A stretch of 64,000 nt of DNA from assembly GCF_009830105.1 (NCBI RefSeq), contig NZ_WURB01000002.1, positions 356,711-420,710 on the forward strand, read 5' to 3'. Numbering within the stretch: position 1 is the first letter of the stretch; the number at the start of each line of letters is the position of its first letter. The notes beneath the pieces were generated by a model. That model had not been told where the DNA came from and did no database searches. It was given only the letters and a program-made list of their open reading frames with translations. Positions 54,404-63,047 of this stretch are shown in pieces. This DNA comes from Microvirga makkahensis (lineage in GTDB: Bacteria; Pseudomonadota; Alphaproteobacteria; Rhizobiales; Beijerinckiaceae). The translations under genes and the position numbers were made by a program.

Positions 54404-55303
54404 TCAGTTGATGGAGCCGTCCGCACGCAGGCGCTGAGCCGCGAAATCGACGAAGGCCCGCACCCGGGCAGAGGCCTGCCGGCCCTCCCGGTGCACGAGG
54501 TGGATCGGCACCGGCGCGGGCTCGTGCTCGGCCAGCACGATCCTCAGCCGGCCCGCCGCCATCTCGGGCGCGACCATGTAAGACAGCACCCGCGTCAGCC
54601 CGTGGCCCTGCACGGCCGCGGTGATCGCCATCTCGGCCGTGTTCACCTCCAGGCGCGGCGACGGCCGGACCCTCACCTCGGAGCCGCCACTCCGGAACGA
54701 CCATTCCGGCGAGGGCGTGACGCCCTGGAAGGCGATCGTCTGGTGGCGGATCAGGTCGGCGGGCTCCTGCGGGATGCCGTGCTCGGCAAGATAGGCGGGC
54801 GACGCGCAGACGAGGCGCCGCACCGATCCCACCTTCAGCGCCGTCATCCCCGAATCCGGCAGGTGGGCGATGCGCACCGCCACGTCGAGGCCTTCCTCCA
54901 TGAGGTTCACGACCCGGTCGACGAAGAGGGTGCGGGCGCTCACCCGGGGATGGCGACCGAGGAAGTCGAGCAGGATAGGAGCGATGTACATGCGTCCGAA
55001 CAGCACCGAGGCGGTAACCGCCAGTTGCCCCTGCGGCTCGCGGTGCGAGCCTGCCGCCGTCTCCTCCGCCTCGTCGATCTCGGCCAGGATGCGCCGGCAA
55101 TCCTCGAGATAGCGGGTTCCGGCCTCCGTCAGGCGCACGTTGCGGGTGGTGCGGTGGAGCAGTCGGGTGCCGATCCGGGCTTCGAGGGCGGCGATCGCCC
55201 GCGTCACCACAGGCGGCGACATCGCCAGCCGCCGGGCCGCGGGGGCGAAACCCTCCTCCTCCGCGACGGCCACGAACACCGTCATCGCCTGCAACCTGTC
55301 CAT
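54404..55303 (-). CDS. LysR-family transcriptional regulator
   Basis: A 299-residue LysR protein. The HTH spans residues 1-62 (MTVFVAVAEEEGFAPAARRL, then AMSPPVVTRAIAALEARIG). The ligand domain starts near residue 93 (LAVTASVLFGRMYIAPILLD), typical of the large DhcR/AaeR-like group with aromatic or redox effectors. It is divergent from the AhpD-like gene, and a palindrome lies in the spacer. The downstream plus-strand genes are its likely targets. Confidence 0.93.
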   Translation of the reverse strand: MDRLQAMTVFVAVAEEEGFAPAARRLAMSPPVVTRAIAALEARIGTRLLHRTTRNVRLTEAGTRYLEDCRRILAEIDEAEETAAGSHREPQGQLAVTASVLFGRMYIAPILLDFLGRHPRVSARTLFVDRVVNLMEEGLDVAVRIAHLPDSGMTALKVGSVRRLVCASPAYLAEHGIPQEPADLIRHQTIAFQGVTPSPEWSFRSGGSEVRVRPSPRLEVNTAEMAITAAVQGHGLTRVLSYMVAPEMAAGRLRIVLAEHEPAPVPIHLVHREGRQASARVRAFVDFAAQRLRADGSIN

Positions 55304-55330
55304 GGCTGATTATTCCTAAAATAGAAATGA

Positions 55331-55348
55331 TTCATTGTCATTAATGAA
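55331..55348. promoter_or_regulatory. LysR-type palindrome in divergent spacer
   Basis: TTCATT-N6-AATGAA is a perfect 6-bp-arm palindrome in the 126-bp region between the LysR start (55303) and the AhpD-like start (55430). Placement and symmetry are typical of a LysR recognition site; the arms differ from the CTATA-type sites elsewhere in the window. Confidence 0.6.
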
Positions 55349-55429
55349 CATTCACCTCTTCCGGGACAAGGACGATTATTCTCCCAACGAGCGGCGACCG
55401 CCGTTCGGACCCAATTGAAAGGACGCCCC

Positions 55430-55975
55430 ATGGCCCGCATCTCCGCCGTTGACCCCACCACCGCCCCCGTCGAGGCCAAGATCCTCCTCGAGGCCGTGCA
55501 CGCGAAGCTCGGCATGACGCCGAACTTCCTGCGCGTGCTCGCCCACTCGCCTGCCGCCCTCGGCTCCTTCCTCGGCCTGTACGGCATCGCCGAGCAGGGC
55601 AGCCTCGACCGCCGGACCCGCGAGCGCATCGCCCTGGCGCTGGCAGAGCAGAACAGTTGCGAGTACTGCCTGTCGGCCCACACTGCCATCGGCCGCAGCG
55701 CCGGCCTGACGGGCGACGAGATGGAGGCCAATCGCCAGGGCACGTCGCAGGATGCCAAGGCGGCAGCCGCGGTGGCGTTCGCCCGGGCGCTGGTCGAGCA
55801 CACGGGCGAGGTGACGAACGCCGAGATCGAGGCGGTGCGCAACGCAGGTTACGGCGAGGCCGAGATCGTCGAGATCATCGTGCATGTGGGCATGAACCTG
55901 CTCACCAACATCCTCGGCAAGGCGAGCCGGGTCGAGATCGACTTCCCGAAGGTGGCGCTCAGACAGGCCGCCTGA
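55430..55975 (+). CDS. Carboxymuconolactone decarboxylase/AhpD-like protein
   Basis: A 181-residue all-helical protein. The ATG at 55430 follows AAAGGAC; a TTG at 55415 is less likely. The redox core ALAEQNSCEYCLSAHTAIGR has the Glu, CxxC and His that define AhpD-type peroxidase activity. MTPNFLRVLAHSPAALGSFL is the typical N-terminal segment. It should reduce organic peroxides or act on a related substrate with thiols. It opens the plus-strand set under the divergent LysR gene. Confidence 0.9.
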   Translation: MARISAVDPTTAPVEAKILLEAVHAKLGMTPNFLRVLAHSPAALGSFLGLYGIAEQGSLDRRTRERIALALAEQNSCEYCLSAHTAIGRSAGLTGDEMEANRQGTSQDAKAAAAVAFARALVEHTGEVTNAEIEAVRNAGYGEAEIVEIIVHVGMNLLTNILGKASRVEIDFPKVALRQAA

Positions 55976-56070
55976 CCCCACCTCGCGCGGACCCTTGCCG
56001 GCTCCGCCTGGGCGGGCGCTCCCCTCCGGGGCCCGCCCCCTCCTCCGATCGGCCCTGCAGGAGAAGCACG

Positions 56071-56466
56071 ATGACCAAAGCCGCTCTGGCGTCCGGCGTC
56101 GACCACGCTGGTGTGACCGTCTACGACCTCGCCGCCTCTCGGGCCTTCTTCACCGACTGTCTCGGCTGGCCGCCGCTCGGAGAGAACCCGGACTACCCGG
56201 CCGTCCTCGTCACGGACCGCGCCAGCCACGTGCCGTTCGACCGGCACAAGATCGGCCTGCACCATCTCGCCTTCCATGTCGCGGACCTCGCGACGTCCCG
56301 GGCCGTTCACGAGCGCGCGGCGGAATGGCCCCGCGCCATCGTGGAGCTTGCGCCGGAGCGCAACGGCGCGGGACCGAGGATTCACTGCATGGTCCGGGAG
56401 CCGGGCGGTAACCGCCTCGAGTTCACGTGCCTGCCTCAGGACACCGCCCTTCACCCATATGGGTGA
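56071..56466 (+). CDS. VOC-superfamily (glyoxalase/bleomycin resistance-like) protein
   Basis: A 131-residue VOC protein with AGGAG well placed before the ATG at 56071. Candidate metal ligands are His in GVDHAGVTVYDLAASRAFFT, His in GLHHLAFHVADLATSR and Glu near the end in PGGNRLEFTCLP. Two betaalphabetabetabeta units are present. The reaction is unknown. It lies between the AhpD-like gene and the PNPOx fusion, so a role in oxidant, carbonyl or electrophile metabolism is plausible. Confidence 0.87.
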   Translation: MTKAALASGVDHAGVTVYDLAASRAFFTDCLGWPPLGENPDYPAVLVTDRASHVPFDRHKIGLHHLAFHVADLATSRAVHERAAEWPRAIVELAPERNGAGPRIHCMVREPGGNRLEFTCLPQDTALHPYG

Positions 56467-56507
56467 GCCACACCAGCGGTCCTCTGCCTTCAAGGAGCAC
56501 GCGAGCC

Positions 56508-58109
56508 ATGGCCCGGGCCTTTTCAGAGATCACCTTCACCCCCAGCGTCAGGGCGGCTCAAGCCCGCTACGGCAGCCGCGCCGCCAATGCCGGATTCGAT
56601 CTGGCCGAGGAGCGTCGTGACGCCCTCACCGACCGCGAGGCCGAGTTTATCCATGCCCGCGACGGCTTCTATCAGGCCAGCGTGGGCGAGACCGGCTGGC
56701 CTTACGTGCAGTTCCGCGGCGGCCCGAAGGGTTTCCTGAAAGTGCTCGACGATCGCACGATCGGCTATGCGGACTTTCGCGGCAACGTCCAGTACATCAG
56801 CACGGGCAACATCAATGCGGACGGCCGTGTCGCGCTGATCCTGATGGACTATCCGAACCGGCGCCGCCTGAAGATCTGGGCGCGGGCACGGATCGTGCAC
56901 GAGAGCGAGGATCCGGCTCTCCTCGTCCGTCTCGAGGTCCCGACCTACCGCGCCCGGGTCGAGCGGGCCGTGGTGATGACGGTCGAGGCCTTCGACTGGA
57001 ATTGCCCGCAGCACATCACCCCCCGCTTCACCGAGGAAGAGATTGCCGGGCTCGTAGCACCGCTTCGGCGACAGCTCGCGCAGGTCACGGCAGAGAACGA
57101 GACCCTGCGGACGACAGCGGCCTCGGACGTGCAGGCGGGCGGCAGCGGTCCGCTGGAGCTGGTGGTCACGGGCCTGCGCCAGTTGACGCCCCGGATCAGG
57201 TCGTACGAGCTGCGGGCCGCCGACGGTGGACTCCTGCCCGCCTGGAAGGCGGGCGCTCATCTCACCGTGCCCGTCCGTCTGCCGGGCGGACGGGAGCAGA
57301 CCCGCAGCTACTCGCTGATGGGCGATCCGGCCAATCGTCACGTGTACGAGATCGCGGTATTGCGCGAGGATCCGGGCAGCGGCGGCTCGGCAGCCGTCCA
57401 CCGGGACTATCGCCTTGGCACGGTTCTCCGCTGCGGCTATCCCCGGGACCTGTTCACGCTCCATGACGACGGCAGACCAAGCGTGCTCATCGCGGGCGGG
57501 ATCGGCATCACTCCGATCCGCGCCATGGCTCTGACCCTGCTCGCATCCGGCCGCCCCTTCGAGCTCCACTACGCCGCCCGGACACCCGCCGAGATGGCGC
57601 TACGCCAAGACCTAGAGGCTCGGCTCGGCGACCGTCTGCGGACCTACTTCAGCGAGGACGCCGCGCCGACGCCGTTGGATGTCGGCAAGGTCCTGGCGGA
57701 GGCGCCGCCGAATGCGGTGGTCTACGTCTGCGGTCCCGCAACCCTGATCGCAGCCGTGCACGGGCATGCGGAGGCGATGGGCATGTCCCCGGATCGAATC
57801 CGGTCCGAGCGATTCGCGGCGGACACGCCACGCGAAGGAGACCGGCCGATCACGGTGCACCTGGCGCGGAGCGGCCGAACCCTCGCGGTCGCCCGTGAGC
57901 AGACGATCCTTGATGCGCTCATCACCGCCGGAACCGGTCCACTTTACGACTGCCGTACCGGCACCTGCGGCACCTGCGCCGCGAAGGTTCTCGACGGTGT
58001 GCCCGACCACCGGGACAGCGCCCTCTCCGAGGCGGAGCGGACCCGTGCCGGCCTGATATGCACCTGTGTCTCGCGGTCCCTGACCGACCACCTCACCCTC
58101 GATCTCTAA
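56508..58109 (+). CDS. PNPOx-like/flavin reductase/2Fe-2S ferredoxin fusion protein
   Basis: A 533-residue three-part redox protein. Residues about 20-190 form a pyridoxamine-phosphate-oxidase-like split barrel (TGWPYVQFRGGPKGFLKVLD, YANFRGNVQY-like segment, GRVALILMDYPNRRRLK). Residues about 225-440 form a ferredoxin-reductase module with FAD-binding RSYSL and NAD-binding GGIGITPIRAM. Residues about 450-533 are a plant-type 2Fe-2S domain with CRTGTCGTCAAKV and a final ICTC. It could pass electrons from NAD(P)H to a flavin or haem substrate at the barrel. AAGGAG precedes the ATG. Confidence 0.9.
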   Translation: MARAFSEITFTPSVRAAQARYGSRAANAGFDLAEERRDALTDREAEFIHARDGFYQASVGETGWPYVQFRGGPKGFLKVLDDRTIGYADFRGNVQYISTGNINADGRVALILMDYPNRRRLKIWARARIVHESEDPALLVRLEVPTYRARVERAVVMTVEAFDWNCPQHITPRFTEEEIAGLVAPLRRQLAQVTAENETLRTTAASDVQAGGSGPLELVVTGLRQLTPRIRSYELRAADGGLLPAWKAGAHLTVPVRLPGGREQTRSYSLMGDPANRHVYEIAVLREDPGSGGSAAVHRDYRLGTVLRCGYPRDLFTLHDDGRPSVLIAGGIGITPIRAMALTLLASGRPFELHYAARTPAEMALRQDLEARLGDRLRTYFSEDAAPTPLDVGKVLAEAPPNAVVYVCGPATLIAAVHGHAEAMGMSPDRIRSERFAADTPREGDRPITVHLARSGRTLAVAREQTILDALITAGTGPLYDCRTGTCGTCAAKVLDGVPDHRDSALSEAERTRAGLICTCVSRSLTDHLTLDL

Positions 58110-58128
58110 ACCGATAGGAGACACATTG

Positions 58129-58650
58129 ATGAGCCCCCAGCCGCCCTCGCCCTCGATCCAGCCCCGTCCCGCCAGTCTCCTACCGCCTCTGGCGTCACCA
58201 CGGGCCATCATTCTCGCCGGGCTTGGCGGCGCTGTCGCGACATTGGCCCTGTTCGCCCTGGCGCAATGGTCGGGGCTCGCCTTTGTCATGGCGCCGTTCG
58301 GGGCCACCTGCGTGCTCGCCTTCGCCCTTCCCGACAGTCCTCTGTCGCAGCCACGCAGCATCGTCGGCGGGCATCTCATCGCCACGACGGTCGGCCTCGC
58401 GGTGAGCACGCTGCTCGGTGTCTCCCCCTGGACTATCGCCCTGGCTGTGGGCCTTGCCACAGCGCTGATGCTGGCCACACGCACGACCCATGCCCCGGCG
58501 GGCGCCGATCCGCTTCTGGTAATGCTCGCGATGCCGGACTGGTCGTTCCTGCTCACGCCGGTGCTGACGGGCACCCTGGCGCTGGTCGCCGTGGCGTTCG
58601 CCTACCATCGCGTCACCGGCCGCCGGGATTACCCCCGCTACTGGTTCTGA
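58129..58650 (+). CDS. HPP-family integral membrane protein
   Basis: A 173-residue membrane protein with about four helices and the motif THAPAGADPLLVML, a variant of the HPPAGANP signature. APFGATCVLAFALPDSPLSQ with PRSIVGGHL is also typical. AGGAGA lies before the ATG at 58129. HPP proteins in plants and cyanobacteria have been linked to nitrite transport. Its place after the redox fusion hints at shared nitrogen-oxide or electron-transfer work; function here is not established. Confidence 0.85.
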   Translation: MSPQPPSPSIQPRPASLLPPLASPRAIILAGLGGAVATLALFALAQWSGLAFVMAPFGATCVLAFALPDSPLSQPRSIVGGHLIATTVGLAVSTLLGVSPWTIALAVGLATALMLATRTTHAPAGADPLLVMLAMPDWSFLLTPVLTGTLALVAVAFAYHRVTGRRDYPRYWF

Positions 58651-58666
58651 ACGCGAGGCAACGGCA

Positions 58667-58920
58667 ATGTCCAAGCTGATCGAGGATCCGACTCCCACAA
58701 TCGCCGTAACCGTTCGGGCGCGACCGGAAGCGGGCGCCGTGTTCAGCGTCGACTCGTTCGTCGTTCCCGCCTCCACCCGCGAGGCGTTCCTTGCGAAGGT
58801 CCGCGCAACCTGCGGCCTGATCGGAACGAGGGAGGGGTGCCGTCGGAATCGCATTCTGGAGCAGGTGTCCCGCCCCGGCGGCACAACATCGTCACCGCGG
58901 TCGGGTGGAACAGCGCCCCA
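58667..58920 (+). pseudogene. Antibiotic-biosynthesis-monooxygenase-domain protein, frameshifted and truncated
   Basis: The frame that starts at 58667 reads FSVDSFVVPASTREAFLAKV and RNRILEQVSRPGG, as in small ABM-domain proteins. At about 58880 the expected continuation NIVTAVGWNS appears in another frame, as a one-base loss would produce. The second half of the domain is absent: the sequence runs into the 3' end of the convergent CobW-type gene. It is probably a recent pseudogene at the edge of a rearrangement. Confidence 0.68.
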
Positions 58921-58924
58921 TCTC

Positions 58925-60040
58925 CTACGGCTGTTTCCAGTCGCATCCGTTCGTGTGCAGGAAGGCGGACAGCGACCGCTCGATGATGGCGCGGTCGAGA
59001 CCATCCACGATAAAAACAATCCGCGACCGGCGGTCCTCATCGGGCCACGACGCCATGTGCACCGGCGGATGGACCAGGTGCTGCACTCCGTGCACGGCCA
59101 CTGGTGCCGGCGAACCCGTGACGTTGAGGATGCCCTTCACGCGCAGGATCCTGGGTCCATGCCGGTTGAGCAGCATGGTCAGCCATATGCCGAACACGGT
59201 CCAATCGAGCGGCTTCTCAAACACCAACGCAAATGCATGGATGCTGTCGGCGTGGCAGTTGATTTCAGGCCCGTACGCTCCTCCCTTGCCTGAAGCACGA
59301 GGAGAGCGGACCTGCTCGACGTCACCTGAGGCATGACTGTACCGGTTTAGCCGCCACTGCCCCATGAGCGCGGTGGCGAACCAATGCTGCGCCCTCTCGC
59401 TCCTGCCCGCCAGTTCGAACTCCTCGTGGGAGAGCAATCCCTCCGCGTCGAGCGGGTCATGCGGGACGCGCCAGAGCGGGGCCAGCGGGTTGAGCTGGCG
59501 GATCCGCGGAATGAGCATCTCGACCGCCGCCTCGTCGGCCAGATCGGTCTTGGTGATGACCAGCCGATCGGCCACAGCCACCTGCTTGGCGTTCTCCTGC
59601 TGGCGGGCAAGCTGGACCCCGCCGTTCACGGCATCGACCGTCGCAATCACATTGCCCAGACGGAAATGATGCTTCAGCACCGGATCGGCATGGACGGTGG
59701 AAAGGATTGGGAATGGATCGGCAAGTCCCGTGCTCTCGATTACCAGCCGCCGGAAGAACGGTATCCGCCCGACTTCGCGCCTGGAATGCAGGTCCTTTAT
59801 CGCGGACGAAAGCTCCCCCCGGATCGTGCAGCACAGGCAGCCCGACTGCAGAAGCACCATGGTCTCGTCGACGCGCTCAAGCAGATGATGGTCGAGACCG
59901 ACCTCACCGAATTCGTTGATCAGGACCGCCGTGTCGGCAAGGGCCGGATCGCGCAGCAGGCGCTGGAGCAAGGTTGTCTTGCCGGAGCCCAGGAAGCCGG
60001 TGATCAGATTGACCGGCGTCAATGCCGGCCTCTCAGTCAT
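58925..60040 (-). CDS. CobW/G3E-family GTPase (metal chaperone)
   Basis: About 371 residues from the ATG at 60040, behind GAGGCGG. Walker A GFLGSGKTT begins at residue 15, the metal-binding motif GCLCC is at residues 67-71, and LVITKTDLADE provides guanine specificity. The CobW C-terminal domain is present. Such GTPases deliver Zn, Co or other metals to client enzymes. Its start overlaps the stop of the small Cys-protein gene by 8 nt, so the two are translated together. The amidohydrolases upstream in the operon are possible clients. Confidence 0.92.
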   Translation of the reverse strand: MTERPALTPVNLITGFLGSGKTTLLQRLLRDPALADTAVLINEFGEVGLDHHLLERVDETMVLLQSGCLCCTIRGELSSAIKDLHSRREVGRIPFFRRLVIESTGLADPFPILSTVHADPVLKHHFRLGNVIATVDAVNGGVQLARQQENAKQVAVADRLVITKTDLADEAAVEMLIPRIRQLNPLAPLWRVPHDPLDAEGLLSHEEFELAGRSERAQHWFATALMGQWRLNRYSHASGDVEQVRSPRASGKGGAYGPEINCHADSIHAFALVFEKPLDWTVFGIWLTMLLNRHGPRILRVKGILNVTGSPAPVAVHGVQHLVHPPVHMASWPDEDRRSRIVFIVDGLDRAIIERSLSAFLHTNGCDWKQP

Positions 60041-60362
60041 ATTCCGCCTCGAGCCGGGCAATCAGCGCCGGATCGAGAGGATCGCAAAGGCGGCCGGTCA
60101 GCTTCTCGGCCTTGATCCACAGATGGGCCAGATGATCGACAATCTCCGTCTTGCCGGTGGCGGTGGCGAGCAGAAAGGCGGATCCCTGCCAATCGCGCAG
60201 CTTCAGGCCATAGGATTTGAGCACCCTGTTGGCGCACTGCACGCGCCTCATGCGCTCGCGCCGACGCTCCGCAGTATCCGAATTGCGGCTGAACACTCCT
60301 GGACGAGCGATGGCGTCCGTCCAGTGATCGGCGCTGCCCAGAACCCCGCAAAGTGCGCACAT
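60033..60362 (-). CDS. Small conserved-looking protein with N-terminal CxxC
   Basis: A 109-residue protein that starts MCALCGVLGSADHWTDAIAR. It continues with an Arg-rich helix, CANRVLKSYGLKLRDWQGSA and a C-terminal LCDPLDPALIARLEAEYD. GGGTGG precedes the ATG at 60362; the open frame further upstream is not used. I know no named function. Cysteines at positions 2 and 5 could bind metal. It lies between the deacetylase gene and the CobW-type GTPase and overlaps the latter, so it may be a metal-binding client or adaptor. Confidence 0.78.
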   Translation of the reverse strand: MCALCGVLGSADHWTDAIARPGVFSRNSDTAERRRERMRRVQCANRVLKSYGLKLRDWQGSAFLLATATGKTEIVDHLAHLWIKAEKLTGRLCDPLDPALIARLEAEYD

Positions 60363-60415
60363 GGTCCACCCTTTCTTCTTGCTGCGGCCCGGCGAATGCG
60401 CGGGGAGCTGCCAGG

Positions 60416-61297
60416 CTACTTCCTTCGCGGGGAGCGGCGTGCAAAGTCGTCGGCGATTTCGTCCATGGTGACGAAGCGGACGCCCGGATGGCCGACCATG
60501 TGATGATAGAGGCGCTCCAGCATCATCAGCACCTGCGGGCGGCCGGACACATCCGGGTGGATCGTGATCGGGAACACGGCATATTCGTACTCCCGATACA
60601 CCCAGTCGAACTGGTCCCGCCACAGCTGCTCGATGTCGCGCGGATTGACGAAGCCGTGGCTGTTCGGCGACGCCTTGATGAACATCATCGGCGGCAGGTC
60701 ATCGAGGTACCAGCTCGCCGGGATCTCGATGAGGTCCGTTTCCTCGCCACGCACGAGGGGCTTCATCCACTCGGAAGCCTTCTTGGAGTAATCGATCTTC
60801 GTCCAGCGGTCACCGACGCGCACATAATACGGTCGGAAATCATGATGCATCAGCGAGTGGTCGTACTTGATGCCGCGTTCCAGCAGCAGCTCGTTGGTGA
60901 CGGTCGAGAACTCCCACCAGGGGGCGACATAGCCTGTGGGCCGTCGGCCGGAAAGCTGGGTCACGAGCTCGATGCACTTGTCCAGGACCTCTGTTTCCTG
61001 CTCACGGGTCATCGCTATGGGGTTCTCATGGCTGTAGCCATGGATGCCGATTTCATGGCCCGCATCGGCGACGGCCTTCATCTGCTCCGGGAAGGTCTCG
61101 ATGGAATGGCCCGGGATGAACCATGTCGTCTTGATGCCGAACCGGTCGAAGAGCTCTAGCAGGCGTAAACTTCCCACCTCACCCGCAAACAGGCCGCGGG
61201 AGATATCGTCCGGAGAATCCTCGCCGCCATAGCTTCCGAGCCAGCCTGCGACGGCATCAACGTCGATGCCGAAGCTGCAAAGGATTTCTTTCGCCAT
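60416..61297 (-). CDS. Polysaccharide-deacetylase-family (NodB-like) hydrolase
   Basis: A 293-residue NodB-homology protein with no signal peptide. Metal residues are Asp12/Asp14 in [12 protein letters not shown] and His86-His90 in [23 protein letters not shown] and [18 protein letters not shown] are typical of the cytosolic PuuE/allantoinase-like branch rather than of cell-wall deacetylases. It probably hydrolyses an amide or cyclic amide. It follows the amidase gene by 33 bp, and the pair suggests stepwise cleavage of a nitrogen compound. Confidence 0.88.
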   Translation of the reverse strand: MAKEILCSFGIDVDAVAGWLGSYGGEDSPDDISRGLFAGEVGSLRLLELFDRFGIKTTWFIPGHSIETFPEQMKAVADAGHEIGIHGYSHENPIAMTREQETEVLDKCIELVTQLSGRRPTGYVAPWWEFSTVTNELLLERGIKYDHSLMHHDFRPYYVRVGDRWTKIDYSKKASEWMKPLVRGEETDLIEIPASWYLDDLPPMMFIKASPNSHGFVNPRDIEQLWRDQFDWVYREYEYAVFPITIHPDVSGRPQVLMMLERLYHHMVGHPGVRFVTMDEIADDFARRSPRRK

Positions 61298-61330
61298 TGC
61301 TGCGTATCCTCCTGTATGTGATGGTCTGCT

Positions 61331-62731
61331 CTAGGACCGGTCGTGAGGCGATTGTCCCACGTCGTCACGGATGATGCTTTCCGCCGCGAGCGCCATGGCG
61401 AGCAGGTGATCGTCGCGTCCGGGACCTCCCGACAGCAGGAATCCGGTCGGCATCCCCTCCGCATCGAACCCGTTCGGAATCGAAACGCCGCACCAGTCGA
61501 GGAAGTTACCCAAAAGCGTATTGCGCAGCGTTTTCATGTTGATGCGCACAAAGAGGTCGTCGTCGGCTTCGAGCGCATCGATGGACGGCGCCACATGAGC
61601 GACCGTCGGATAGGCCACCAGCCAGCCACCCTCCAGCATCGCCGCCGTTTCCGCCACGAGCCGGCGGCGTGCCTCCATGATGGCGATATAGGCCGTGAGG
61701 GACGTCGCGGCCGCGAGCCTGATCCGCGAGGCGACCCGCCGGTCCATCTGGGCCGCGGCCTCTCCGTCCACGCGCTCCTTGTGCAGCGCGTAGGCCTCGG
61801 CATTCACGATGGGCCCATACCGAGCGTTCAGTGCCAGAACCTCGTCGAGGGCGGGGATAATCCGGCGCTCGATGCGCGCGCCAGCGTTCTCCAGGCGGCC
61901 CAGCGCAGCTTCGAAATTCGCGGTGACGGCAGGTTCGCAATCATCGAGGACCACATTGGTCGGCGCGATCAGCCGAAGATCCCTGATGCGGCCCCGCCGG
62001 AGATCGGGCGCTGCAAGACGTCGCGCTGCGGCATCGACCAGGATCGCATCAAGCACAGCCAGACAAAGGATCCCGAGCGTATCCAATGTGTGGGACAACG
62101 GGTAGGCGCCATGCATGGGCCAGCGCCCGCCGGAGGTCTTGAAGCCGACGACGCCATTGAACGCCGCCGGAATGCGCACCGACCCGCTCGTGTCGGTCCC
62201 GATGGAGACCGGCACAAGCCCCCGCGCCACCGCAACGCCTGAGCCGGATGAGGACCCGCCCGGGACGCGGCGCTGCCCGTGAGGGTTGACAGGGGTGCCA
62301 TAATGCGGGTTGAGGCCGAGCCCCGAAAACGCGAACTCCGTCATGTTGACTCGGCCGACGCTGACCATGCCCGCCGCTTCCAATCGCGTGACGATGGCGG
62401 CGTCAGCCGTTGCGGGCGGGGCGTCGGCAAGCACGCGGGATCCTGCTGTCGTCGGATGCCCCGAGAGATCGAAGAGGTCCTTCCACGCGACAGGAACGCC
62501 GTCGAGCCATCCGAGCGGGCAACGGCCTCGCTGTCGGCTCAAGGAGGCTCGCGCTGCCGTGCGAGCCCGCTCGGGCGTTGTCAATGTGAAGATGGCTCGG
62601 TCATCGCAGGCATCGACGGCGGCCAGCGTCTGGTCAATGGCGTCGGCGGCGTCGACGACGCCTGCCGCCAATTGCGCCGCCCACTGAGCGGTGGAGCGGC
62701 GGGCTGGCATAAACCTGATTTCCCTGCTCAT
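61331..62731 (-). CDS. Amidase signature family protein
   Basis: About 466 residues from the ATG at 62731. The catalytic Lys84 is in GVPVAWKDLFDLSG, the cis-Ser segment is PGGSSSGSGVAVARG at about 158-171, and the nucleophile Ser is near 184 in GTDTSGSVRIPA. The family includes AtzF/allophanate hydrolase, GatA-like proteins and other amidases. It starts the minus-strand operon with the NodB-like hydrolase, small Cys protein and CobW GTPase. The substrate is unknown; no transporter is in the operon. Confidence 0.92.
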   Translation of the reverse strand: MSREIRFMPARRSTAQWAAQLAAGVVDAADAIDQTLAAVDACDDRAIFTLTTPERARTAARASLSRQRGRCPLGWLDGVPVAWKDLFDLSGHPTTAGSRVLADAPPATADAAIVTRLEAAGMVSVGRVNMTEFAFSGLGLNPHYGTPVNPHGQRRVPGGSSSGSGVAVARGLVPVSIGTDTSGSVRIPAAFNGVVGFKTSGGRWPMHGAYPLSHTLDTLGILCLAVLDAILVDAAARRLAAPDLRRGRIRDLRLIAPTNVVLDDCEPAVTANFEAALGRLENAGARIERRIIPALDEVLALNARYGPIVNAEAYALHKERVDGEAAAQMDRRVASRIRLAAATSLTAYIAIMEARRRLVAETAAMLEGGWLVAYPTVAHVAPSIDALEADDDLFVRINMKTLRNTLLGNFLDWCGVSIPNGFDAEGMPTGFLLSGGPGRDDHLLAMALAAESIIRDDVGQSPHDRS

Positions 62732-63047
62732 GATGCAACCTGACGAATGCTGGGTCCCTGTGCGCCCACGTGAGCGGCATCGCGAATGCAAGGGCAGAGC
62801 CGATGCGGGATGTGCCTCGATGCGGCCCTTCGATCCTCAACGGAACGTCTCTTGCCAGGTTCCATCGGCTCTGCGAACCCGACCGCAGTCTCAGCCTCCT
62901 CCGGGATCATCATGGTCTTGGGCCCGTTGTCTTGGGCCCGTTCGGAGTGTGCCAACAGCAGCGTTCGATCACCCCGCCCTGCTTGGCAGTTGCCCACGTG
63001 GAACGGTAAGGTTCCGGTTCAGCCGAACGCCAAGGGAATCTTCCGGA
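62732..63047. other. Divergent intergenic region, amidase to GST
   Basis: This 316-bp region has no supported gene, though a frame stays open into the GST gene. It holds a 14-bp tandem duplication and no obvious promoter boxes. Confidence 0.4.
62915..62942. repeat. 14-bp exact tandem duplication (GTCTTGGGCCCGTT)
   Basis: GTCTTGGGCCCGTT occurs twice with no gap, and each unit carries the palindrome GGGCCC. It lies in the amidase-GST spacer, about 105 bp upstream of the GST start. It may be a paired regulator site or a recent slippage event. Confidence 0.85.

Noticed and set aside
54264..55100. A 278-residue minus-strand frame overlapping the LysR gene
   Set aside because: It is an Arg/Gly/Pro-rich shadow in another frame of the LysR gene.
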